NCBI GenBank assembly: GCA_002405445.1
Contig: DHLV01000127.1
Coordinates: 1-6,224 of the forward strand
Direction: 5' to 3'
Source of the DNA: Flammeovirgaceae bacterium UBA4659
GTDB taxonomy: Bacteria; Bacteroidota; Bacteroidia; Cytophagales; Cyclobacteriaceae
Length of the DNA stretch: 6,224 nucleotides
A model generated the notes under the pieces. The model saw only the letters and a program-made list of their open reading frames with translations. It was not told where the DNA came from and ran no database searches. A program made the position numbers and the translations under genes. This document shows positions 1-5,699 of the stretch, piece after piece (the stretch's first letter is position 1; each line of letters opens with the position of its first letter).

Positions 1-1
1 G

Positions 2-385
2 GGTGGAGCAGGTGGCCAAAACGTGAACAAAGTGGAGACGAAAGTCCAGCTTACCCACAAACCCACGGGTATTGTGATTGTGTGCCAGGTTGAGCGTAGC
101 CAGCACGCGAACCGTGAGCGCGCCATGCAAATGCTGAAATCAAAGTTGTATCAGCGCGAAATGGAAAAGCGCAATGCGGAACGTGACAAAGTTGAGGCCG
201 GCAAAATGAAGATCGATTTTGGATCACAAATTAGAAACTATGTTTTGCACCCTTACAAATTGGTAAAAGATGCCCGCACGGGTGTGGAGAGCCACGATGC
301 GCAAGGTGTATTGGATGGCGACCTGGATGATTTCATCAAGGCTTATTTATTGCAAGACCAGGAAGCGGCCACCAAAACAGAATGA
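2..385 (+). CDS. prfB: Peptide chain release factor 2 (RF2), C-terminal part, 5' truncated by window edge
   Basis: This is the last 127 codons of RF2, the class I release factor that reads UGA and UAA and triggers hydrolysis of peptidyl-tRNA in the ribosomal peptidyl transferase centre. Reading from base 2, the fragment opens with [13 protein letters not shown], so the universal GGQ motif lies at bases 11-19; its Gln is the usual target of PrmC methylation. The end of the protein carries [19 protein letters not shown] (bases 233-289) followed by [19 protein letters not shown] is the RF2 form of this region and differs from RF1. The GTG at base 23 is the Val of QNVNK, not a start codon. The stop codon region (ATGA, 382-385) contains the start of the next gene, which suggests translational coupling. 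The anticodon-like SPF loop and any programmed frameshift site lie outside the window. Confidence 0.96.
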   Translation, partial: GGAGGQNVNKVETKVQLTHKPTGIVIVCQVERSQHANRERAMQMLKSKLYQREMEKRNAERDKVEAGKMKIDFGSQIRNYVLHPYKLVKDARTGVESHDAQGVLDGDLDDFIKAYLLQDQEAATKTE

Positions 386-1575
386 CAGCCGCCAGCAATA
401 AGATTTATACTCCCCAGTTCTGGTTGCTCTGCTTGAGTTCTGTGTTGTTTTTTGCAAGCTTCAACATGATCATACCGGAGTTACCAGACTACCTGACCAA
501 ATTGGGTGGGGGCGAGTACAAAGGGCTCATCATCTCTTTGTTCACTGTTACAGCCATGCTATCTCGGCCATTCAGCGGCAAGCTGGCCGATAGCATGGGC
601 CGCAAGCCTGTGATTATGTTCGGTGCCGCGGTGTGTATTTTATGCAGCGCATTGTACCCGTTGTTGTCTACCGTTGCCGGATTTTTGTTGCTCCGCCTCA
701 TCCATGGTTTTTCAACCGGATTTTCTCCAACGGGTGTAGCGGCCTACGTGTCTGATATTGTGCCGGCAGATCGAAGGGGAGAAGCCATGGGCATGGTGGG
801 CACCTCTGGTGCGCTGGGCATGGCCGGGGGGCCTGCACTGGGCGGAGCGGTGGCAAATCAATGGGGCTTGCACGTGATGTTTTATGTTTCTTCAATTCTT
901 GCGCTGGCCTCAATCATCATTTTTATGCGCGTGCGCGAAACGTTGAAAGAAAAGCATGCAGTGAGCTGGCGCATGCTCCAGGTTTCGTGGAAGGATGTTT
1001 ATGAGCCGATGGTGCTGGCACCGTGTTTCGTTATGATGCTCACGGCTTACGCGTATGGCACCGTGTACACCATCCTTCCCGATCTTGGCTTCACCATGGG
1101 CATCAAAAACAAAGGGTTACTGTTTGTCTATTTCACGCTCGCATCGCTGTTCATCAGGTTGATTGCCGGAAAGGCATCAGACGTGTACGGCCGCGTAACT
1201 ATTTTACGCTTTTCCGTGGTAATAATCATACTGGCGATGGCCGTCATAGGAATGGCAGAAACGGAGTGGATGCTGGCGTTGGGCGTGTGCATGTATGGAT
1301 TAGGACAAGGTTCCACGTCCCCCACGCTGTTGGCCTGGGCCACTGATTTAAGTGATGAGAATTTTCGGGGGCGCGCCATTGCCTGTTTCTATATTTTCAT
1401 GGAGTTTGGCATCGGTTTGGGCGCCTTTTGTGCAGGCTTGATTTTCGGCAATGACCCGGCCAATTTTTTTATAACGTTTGCCCCATGCATGATTTTAGCA
1501 GCAGTGGCGTTTGTTTTTCTCACGATGAGCTACAAAGAGAAGATTGAAAGACGTAGATTCAAACCCCTTTCGTAG
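382..1575 (+). CDS. MFS transporter, 12-TM, DHA1-type drug/H+ antiporter-like
   Basis: A 397-residue inner-membrane protein of the major facilitator superfamily, a normal length for a 12-helix member. About twelve hydrophobic helices are visible, roughly at 12-32, 47-65, 77-93, 98-118, 135-157, 163-182, 210-233, 244-262, 273-291, 295-316, 331-355 and 361-382. Motif A is [10 protein letters not shown] (66-75) in loop 2-3, with a degenerate copy GKASDVYGR (263-271) in the second half. A motif B-like RLIHGFSTG (105-113) lies in TM4, with R105 as the usual proton-relay Arg. Motif C is [10 protein letters not shown] (146-155) in TM5, typical of proton-coupled antiporters of the DHA1 class. The substrate cannot be read from the sequence; multidrug or metabolite export is the family expectation. 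The ATG at 382 overlaps the prfB stop by 4 bases, and the next gene begins directly after this stop, so co-transcription is likely. Confidence 0.93.
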   Translation: MTAASNKIYTPQFWLLCLSSVLFFASFNMIIPELPDYLTKLGGGEYKGLIISLFTVTAMLSRPFSGKLADSMGRKPVIMFGAAVCILCSALYPLLSTVAGFLLLRLIHGFSTGFSPTGVAAYVSDIVPADRRGEAMGMVGTSGALGMAGGPALGGAVANQWGLHVMFYVSSILALASIIIFMRVRETLKEKHAVSWRMLQVSWKDVYEPMVLAPCFVMMLTAYAYGTVYTILPDLGFTMGIKNKGLLFVYFTLASLFIRLIAGKASDVYGRVTILRFSVVIIILAMAVIGMAETEWMLALGVCMYGLGQGSTSPTLLAWATDLSDENFRGRAIACFYIFMEFGIGLGAFCAGLIFGNDPANFFITFAPCMILAAVAFVFLTMSYKEKIERRRFKPLS

Positions 1576-2235
1576 ATGAAGAAGTTATTTTTGATTTTGT
1601 TTTTTGCCGTCAGCGCGCTGGAACTGGTATTCTTAGTGACGAAGCCCGAGGCACATGTCATCACAAAGCCATTCATCGTGTTGGCATTGTTGGGTTATTA
1701 TCTTGCCGGTGCCGAAGTTCGCTCGCACGTGTTTGCGGCAGCGCTGCTTTTCTGTTGGGTGGGTGACGTGCTTTTGATGTTCCGGTCAGAAGCATTTTTT
1801 ATCTTCGGGTTGGCAGCATTTTTAACAGGCCACGTGCTGTACATCGTCACCTACTTACAACACCGCGTGGCTGATCGCTCAAAGGAATTACTCGGGCCGC
1901 AAAAGGCGCGCCTTGCCTTTCCGCTGTTATTGCTCGGCACCGGTTTGGTAACGATTCTTTATCCGAGGCTGGGCGGCATGAAATTTCCGGTGATGGTGTA
2001 TGCTACCGTTATCACGGTGATGAGCATGACCGCCTTGTTCAGATTTGGAAGAACCAATTACAAAAGTTTTGCTTATGTGATGGCCGGGGCGCTGCTGTTT
2101 GTGGCATCAGATTCACTGTTGGCCGTCAATAAGTTTTTGAGCCCTTTTGAGTTTTCTGGAATCGCCATTATGACTACCTACTGCGCAGCACAGTATTTGA
2201 TTGTGGAGGGATTGCTGCGACATTCCAAAAAATAG
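1576..2235 (+). CDS. YhhN/TMEM86-family membrane protein (lysoplasmalogenase-like)
   Basis: A 219-residue polytopic membrane protein with about eight hydrophobic segments (near 4-20, 30-46, 51-69, 73-94, 113-129, 135-155, 165-184 and 193-213). It has the conserved positions of the YhhN/TMEM86 family: KP at 31-32, WVGDVLLM at 61-68 with D64, FGLAAFLTGHVLY at 77-89 with G85-H86, and GALLFVASDSLLAVNKF at 171-187 with D179 and N185-K186, followed by TTYCAAQYLI near the C-terminus. Animal TMEM86 proteins and at least some bacterial homologues hydrolyse the vinyl-ether bond of lysoplasmalogens. For a Bacteroidota member of unknown lipid content this activity is a family inference only. The ATG at 1576 is the base after the MFS stop TAG (1573-1575), so there is no spacer and translation is probably coupled. 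It ends 12 bases from the stop of the convergent gene. Confidence 0.88.
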   Translation: MKKLFLILFFAVSALELVFLVTKPEAHVITKPFIVLALLGYYLAGAEVRSHVFAAALLFCWVGDVLLMFRSEAFFIFGLAAFLTGHVLYIVTYLQHRVADRSKELLGPQKARLAFPLLLLGTGLVTILYPRLGGMKFPVMVYATVITVMSMTALFRFGRTNYKSFAYVMAGALLFVASDSLLAVNKFLSPFEFSGIAIMTTYCAAQYLIVEGLLRHSKK

Positions 2236-2247
2236 TTTTCTGATGGC

Positions 2248-3159
2248 TTATCTATTGACTCTTAAGCTATAGCTAATAAAGGGAATTGGGATGTAAACGT
2301 TTTGAAGACCAATGTTCAAAGGGGGCGTAATTATCCCCAAATCAAAGGCATGATTTCTTCCATCGATTCTAAAACCGCCTGAAAATATATATGTAGTAAC
2401 TGCATCGTTATTTTTGTTGGTAAGCAGCAGATTGTCAGAAACAAAGCTTACACGATTTGACAGTTTCTTTTTAAAAGCCAGAGTGATGAAGTAGTTGATG
2501 TTAAGCCAATCGTTTGCAAGTGGCTGCCCAACCCCCAGCGTAATGTTGTTTTCCTCATTGCCTTTGGTTATTAGACCCTGCACAAATGTAAAGTTGTACT
2601 TACGCTTTTCATTGCCAGTCCAATCAATGATGTACATGTATTGGGTGTTGATGGCAACCTTATATTTTGCTTTTGGGTTAATACAAAATCTTAATTTCGG
2701 AGCAACGTAGAAATCAATGAAGGTGGACACAGATACACCAGCAGTCAATTTTTCGCTTACGCCATAATGAACACTATTGAAGAATAGGTTTTGATTTGAG
2801 TAGTGCCACGCGCCTTTTTCTATGGGCAATGATGAATTGGATAAAAAATACTTGTTGGCAAACCGACCTTGATAGTTTATTGTTAAGCTCTCACCATGAC
2901 TTACGACACCAAGCAACTGTGTTTGGCTAACATTCACAGTATCAAACGCAGTTGTGACTAAAACGAGAGTTGTGTTATCTCGATTAATTATTCTGCCTGT
3001 TAGTTTATCCTTACTTTTTATATATACGTCAAATAGCTTTGTTGTGTCTTGAGCATTTGTGCTTTCCGTTGAAACCACTACAAGAAACATTAACACAAGA
3101 AAAAGTGGGGTCAAAGATTTATTGCTTTGACCCAACTGACTCGAAACTATAAATTGCAT
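2248..3159 (-). CDS. Outer-membrane beta-barrel-like protein, Bacteroidota hypothetical family
   Basis: A 303-residue exported protein of unknown function. A signal peptide is visible: an unusually long polar start, a hydrophobic core LFLVLMFLVVV (19-29) and a probable signal peptidase I site after TNAQ (about 34-37). Residues 44-92 form a short beta-rich region (DVYIKSKDKLTGRI, LVLVTTAFDTVNVSQ). Then comes GRFANKYFLSNSSLPIEKG (98-116) and YSNQNLFFNSVHYGVSEKL (120-138). This resembles a layout common in Bacteroidota hypothetical proteins, where a 'plkkGegyyqn..lf.nsv.yGvtdn' segment starts a barrel. The remainder (140-303) is alternating amphipathic strand sequence typical of an outer-membrane barrel. 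The ATG follows the upstream lipoprotein stop after one base, which supports this start and co-transcription. It is the last gene of the - strand unit. Barrel prediction and localisation are inference, and no enzymatic motif is seen. Confidence 0.75.
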   Translation of the reverse strand: MQFIVSSQLGQSNKSLTPLFLVLMFLVVVSTESTNAQDTTKLFDVYIKSKDKLTGRIINRDNTTLVLVTTAFDTVNVSQTQLLGVVSHGESLTINYQGRFANKYFLSNSSLPIEKGAWHYSNQNLFFNSVHYGVSEKLTAGVSVSTFIDFYVAPKLRFCINPKAKYKVAINTQYMYIIDWTGNEKRKYNFTFVQGLITKGNEENNITLGVGQPLANDWLNINYFITLAFKKKLSNRVSFVSDNLLLTNKNNDAVTTYIFSGGFRIDGRNHAFDLGIITPPLNIGLQNVYIPIPFISYSLRVNR

Positions 3160-3160
3160 A

Positions 3161-3667
3161 TTATTTTACGATAGTAATCGGTGGCCACAGCCCATCGTCT
3201 GGAGCATTGACTACATCCCAAACCAGTTTCTTATTATAAAAAATCTGATCTGGAATATACTGTCTTTGCTTACTATTGAACGTGTAGGTCACAGTATCGA
3301 CCAAACTTTGGCTCAGGCGAACGTAGGTTTCAATTGGCTTTTTTGCGTAACTCGTGGGTATGTTAATTCCGAAATAGTTCATTCTAAGCGCATCATCCCA
3401 GTAAACGTCAATACCGCTATCATCATAATTTACCTCTCTAATAGAACCATTTATCTCTATCTTACTCGTTACTTTCAAATCACTTTTCTTAAAGCCATTT
3501 GTAGTGGAAGAATTTAGCAGGTCCTTTCCGTCTGTGGACTTATAAAATGTTCTGATATAAATTGCTTGAGGCGGTGGTTGCCCTATCTGAGGGTTTGAGC
3601 ATGAAAAAAAATTACTGATACCTGAATAAGCCAAACACAGAAGAAAGAATGCACGATTTCTTTTCAT
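3161..3667 (-). CDS. Small predicted lipoprotein of unknown function
   Basis: A 168-residue protein with a short lipoprotein-type signal peptide: basic start MKRNR, hydrophobic core AFFLLCLAYSGI (6-17) and a lax lipobox FFSC with C23 as the likely lipidated residue, followed by SNPQ. The lipobox lacks the usual Leu at -3, which is common in this phylum. The mature part is polar and beta-rich. It contains GKDLLNSSTTNGFKKSDLKV (47-66), similar to the 'DLLdpnT...ik..DI.v' segment of many small Bacteroidota lipoproteins, and a C-terminal TYVRLSQSLVDTVTYTF stretch with FYNKKLVW near residues 143-150. No catalytic motif is visible and I cannot assign a function. It sits 8 bases after the C10 protease stop and one base before the barrel gene, so it is probably translated with both. 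A role as protease partner or inhibitor is possible by position only. Confidence 0.72.
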   Translation of the reverse strand: MKRNRAFFLLCLAYSGISNFFSCSNPQIGQPPPQAIYIRTFYKSTDGKDLLNSSTTNGFKKSDLKVTSKIEINGSIREVNYDDSGIDVYWDDALRMNYFGINIPTSYAKKPIETYVRLSQSLVDTVTYTFNSKQRQYIPDQIFYNKKLVWDVVNAPDDGLWPPITIVK

Positions 3668-3675
3668 AACGCTCG

Positions 3676-5151
3676 TCAGTTTGGTGTTATATAGGCAACT
3701 ATGTAATTGGCATGATTGAAATTCAGGTCACCTGTATGGGGCTGGTTGGTTTCAAACGAATCTTGCGCATACCAGTCATTCGCATTGCTCCCTGAATTAG
3801 GCCCCCACCCCCAATTTTGGTGAATTTGGGTACTTGTTCCGGTAATTGAGGTATAAGTATAGGTGGTTACCCGATTGCCATTAGGACACTCGGGGCCTTG
3901 ATAATATCCAGTAAATCGATAAGTGGTTTGAATGCTTAAATCTCTCATACCGTCTATGATCCATTGATGACCACCTCCACAGCCCCAACACCAGATAAAG
4001 CAGCACAAATGCAGTTTGCCTTGTATCAATACCGGACTTCCATTTGAGAGAGAGCTCCTAATGTCACCTGTATTCCATGATCTCCATTCGCCCTGAACCA
4101 ACCCATAAGCTGGTGAAATGCCGCGTGGATTTGTGAATTGCAAATCTCCTATTTGAAATCCTGCGCCCGTACTACCACATGATCTACTAACGTAAATTCC
4201 ATAATCAAGGTATATGGCATGATTCAGATTAGCTACCGCATCAGCCTCTGGTGACGAAAAGTTTTGACAACGTTTTGCTGTAACTCCCTGCCAAAATGAA
4301 TTTCGTTTTGCAGCGAAATACGCAACTACCTGGCTCTCAGAAACCGGTACACAGCCCGCCAAATACTTTGAATTTGAACCACAATAGTAACTAGAAGAGT
4401 AACATCCACCTTCTGGTTGTCCATTATTAAAGGGTGGGCCTTGCTCCCACAAGGTTGACAATAGTATTGGTGCTATGTTGGTTGTGGCATTTACCGATTG
4501 AATAGGCACAGTAGATGTAGTATAAGAACAACCACCCGGGCAAGCAGCATCAACCCTTGCACCCGGCACGCGCAAGTATTTGCAACCAATGTCCGTCCTA
4601 CCATTTTTGGTGCTGTTATTTTTTTCTTGGTGGATGGCTTCGCTCAATTTAGCAACCATACTCTTGAATGCTTGGTCAGCCCGGTACGATTCCATTTCGG
4701 CAACTTTTTCATCCATTCTCATAATAGCATTTGACAGAAAAACTCGCAGACCGGGGTGCGCAAGCGAATCAATAGTTCCGCTGCCAACAATTGCTACAAT
4801 TTCAGGAACGCGTTTATCTGCGGAGAGGATTACATAACCATCGTCCTTGTTGAAATTAGCAACATACAACGAAGGCGTTTCGGGTTTGGAAATGGAAAAG
4901 TCTGTCTTGATTAGTGTTTTTTTATCAATGCTGTAACGAGAAGGCACGGTGATTATTTTTGAAATCCTGCGCGTGATGCCATCTTTTTTATCAAGAAATT
5001 GAGCTGACAAATTCAGCGCATTGGTTTTAGTTTGATCTAACGGATAAACATAGCTTTCATCCAGGAGAACGAGCCGCCTCATTTCTTCTTGTGTTAACTC
5101 TGGTTGGTCAGAATTTTTTTTGAAAAGAGTCACATCGCTACATCTCGACAA
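3676..5151 (-). CDS. C10-family (streptopain-like) cysteine protease with Spi-type prodomain; 5' end disrupted
   Basis: A papain-fold protease made as a zymogen. Residue numbers count from TTG 5149-5151. The prodomain spans about 20-180, with YVANFNKDDGYVILSADKRVPEIVAIVG (96-123) matching the Spi/inhibitor propeptide pattern. The mature domain starts near 225: TLWEQGPPFN (233-242) supplies the oxyanion Gln Q237, LAGCVPVSESQVVAYF (264-279) holds catalytic Cys267, GGGHQWIIDG (392-401) holds catalytic His395, and HQNWGWGP (444-451) is the conserved Asn/Trp segment. All four match streptopain landmarks. There are 14 Cys, four of them in LCCFIWCWGCGGG just before the His. No sorting domain follows; the protein ends soon after the catalytic core. 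The start is uncertain: TTG is the only standard start codon between an in-frame TAA (5173-5175) and Met24 (5080-5082), and a broken signal peptide lies upstream. It heads a unit with the lipoprotein and barrel genes. Confidence 0.88.
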   Translation of the reverse strand: MSRCSDVTLFKKNSDQPELTQEEMRRLVLLDESYVYPLDQTKTNALNLSAQFLDKKDGITRRISKIITVPSRYSIDKKTLIKTDFSISKPETPSLYVANFNKDDGYVILSADKRVPEIVAIVGSGTIDSLAHPGLRVFLSNAIMRMDEKVAEMESYRADQAFKSMVAKLSEAIHQEKNNSTKNGRTDIGCKYLRVPGARVDAACPGGCSYTTSTVPIQSVNATTNIAPILLSTLWEQGPPFNNGQPEGGCYSSSYYCGSNSKYLAGCVPVSESQVVAYFAAKRNSFWQGVTAKRCQNFSSPEADAVANLNHAIYLDYGIYVSRSCGSTGAGFQIGDLQFTNPRGISPAYGLVQGEWRSWNTGDIRSSLSNGSPVLIQGKLHLCCFIWCWGCGGGHQWIIDGMRDLSIQTTYRFTGYYQGPECPNGNRVTTYTYTSITGTSTQIHQNWGWGPNSGSNANDWYAQDSFETNQPHTGDLNFNHANYIVAYITPN

Positions 5152-5210
5152 CGTGATTGAGGCAACGACAATTTATAGTAGTACTCGGGGGGGGGGATAA
5201 TTTTTTTCAT
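5149..5210 (-). pseudogene. Broken signal-peptide segment of the C10 protease gene
   Basis: Read on the - strand, an ATG at 5208-5210 begins MKKII and runs into ten consecutive C (G10 at 5187-5196 on the + strand). In its own frame it continues PPPEYYYKLSLPQSRC and stops about 25 codons in, without a hydrophobic core. In the protease frame the same bases read PRVLL, TAA (5173-5175), then IVVASITLSRCSD and on into the protease. A C run of 8 or 11 would join MKKII to the protease frame. With the TAA also replaced by a sense codon, the result would be a normal basic-hydrophobic-Cys lipoprotein signal. So two changes separate the ATG from the enzyme. This could be real inactivation, a variable homopolymer plus a nonsense mutation, or sequence error. 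Confidence 0.6.
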
Positions 5211-5251
5211 ACGATTTTGTTTTTTGCTTGATGAAATTTACGAAATCGTAT
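5209..5251. repeat. 9-bp inverted repeat overlapping the protease start region
   Basis: ATACGATTT (5209-5217) and AAATCGTAT (5243-5251) are perfect reverse complements separated by 25 bases. The right arm also takes part in a local palindrome, GAAAT-CGT-ATTTC (5242-5254). The left arm abuts the ATG at 5208-5210 on the - strand, so pairing in the transcript could involve bases next to the start codon. In such AT-rich DNA chance repeats of this size are plausible. Confidence 0.4.
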
Positions 5252-5285
5252 TTCAAAAAATCAGTATCGACACAGTTTTTTTGTT

Positions 5286-5329
5286 AATTCTTGCAACATG
5301 AAAGCAATGCTTGCAGCAATGCAAGAATT
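5286..5329. repeat. Perfect 10-bp inverted repeat with nested alternative hairpin
   Basis: AATTCTTGCA (5286-5295) and TGCAAGAATT (5320-5329) are perfect reverse complements around a 24-base loop. Within the loop, CTTGCA (5310-5315) can instead pair with TGCAAG (5320-5325) across a GCAA tetraloop, which is a GNRA loop. CTTGCA occurs twice as a direct copy (5290-5295 and 5310-5315), as does GCAATGC (5304-5310 and 5316-5322), so the two folds exclude each other. There is no adjacent T run on the + strand, so it is not an obvious intrinsic terminator. It lies 76-119 bases upstream of the protease ATG at 5208-5210. Confidence 0.7.
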
Positions 5330-5381
5330 GATTTTGAGCTCTTAAGTATTGCACCCTTTTTTGGGGGGATTTTGAGCGGTT

Positions 5382-5418
5382 TTGATTTTTAGTGCCTAGA
5401 AGACATCTCAAAAATCAA
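5382..5418. repeat. 9-bp inverted repeat in the AT-rich spacer
   Basis: TTGATTTTT (5382-5390) and AAAAATCAA (5410-5418) are perfect reverse complements with a 19-base loop. The right arm overlaps a 13-base near-palindrome, CAATTA-T-TAATTG (5416-5428). The position coincides with the change from very AT-rich DNA to about 40% GC, so it may lie close to the left boundary of the insertion sequence. IS110 elements usually lack terminal inverted repeats, so it should not be read as a transposon end. Confidence 0.4.
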
Positions 5419-5444
5419 TTATTAATTGTCAGCCTGAGTAAACC

Positions 5445-5459
5445 ATAGCCGTTGGCTAT
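5445..5459. repeat. Short perfect hairpin, 6-bp stem
   Basis: ATAGCC (5445-5450) pairs perfectly with GGCTAT (5454-5459) across GTT. It lies about 240 bases upstream of the transposase start, where a structured RNA or the element's left end could lie. There is no T run after it on the + strand and it is not called as a terminator. Confidence 0.5.
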
Positions 5460-5598
5460 ACCCGTTGTAAATGACAATAGGTTATGCGAACATAGTTTAA
5501 TGGAGAGAGTTCTGGGCAGCATAGCACTTTAGACCTTAGTGTGATTTACCTGTGTTTGAGCCTTGCTTCAAAGAGTAGCTTTACCGTTTTTGGTGATT

Positions 5599-5618
5599 TC
5601 TCAATCGTAAGATTGAGA
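5599..5618 (+). repeat. Perfect 8-bp hairpin with GTAA (GNRA) tetraloop upstream of transposase
   Basis: TCTCAATC (5599-5606) and GATTGAGA (5611-5618) are perfect reverse complements closed by GTAA. In RNA from the + strand this would be a GUAA loop, a stable GNRA tetraloop. It lies 82 bases before the transposase start. It is a candidate structural element of the non-coding RNA that IS110-group elements carry in their left end. Confidence 0.6.
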
Positions 5619-5699
5619 TATTCCCGTTTGGCAGCTTGCTGTTCATTTTTGCACTCTTTGCGCCCAAAACAATCTCTTTTCATTTAGCCCTATAAAGTT

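Larger units (their letters stand above)
5152..5699. other. Gene-free region between protease unit and IS110 transposase
   Basis: No credible coding sequence is seen on either strand beyond the signal-peptide remnant at its left edge. The part up to about 5400 is very AT-rich (line 5221-5280 is about 27% GC) with T, A and G runs. From about 5400 to 5699 the GC content rises to roughly 40%, nearer that of the transposase gene, so the insertion sequence's left flank may begin near here. Several perfect inverted repeats are listed separately. I looked for Bacteroidota-type promoters (TTTG/TAnnTTTG) on both strands and found only weak partial matches, so no promoter is called. Confidence 0.7.

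Noticed and set aside
23..25. GTG as the start codon of a 120-residue protein
   Set aside because: It is the Val within the GGQNVNK segment of RF2. The frame is open to the left edge and carries the GGQ motif.
1023..1379. Open frames of about 80-110 codons inside the MFS gene on both strands
   Set aside because: They lie wholly within a well-supported MFS coding region that includes helices 7-11, and the proteins are low-complexity His/Arg-rich shadows.
2236..2280. Bidirectional terminator between the convergent genes (AGCTATAGCT palindrome at 2265-2274)
   Set aside because: The palindrome lies inside the barrel gene's coding end, is AT-rich and weak, and has no T run on either side.
4498..4837. 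Open + strand frames opposite the protease prodomain
   Set aside because: The - strand frame has the Spi and C10 motifs; the + strand frames have none and overlap one another.
5187..5207. -1 ribosomal frameshifting on the C tract to express the protease from ATG 5208-5210
   Set aside because: A -1 slip on the tract enters the protease frame before the in-frame TAA at 5173-5175, so translation would still stop.
5161..5699. CRISPR array, tRNA or other classical RNA gene in the gene-free region
   Set aside because: No regularly spaced repeats, tRNA cloverleaf or TTC-arm sequence is seen; only isolated inverted repeats are present.
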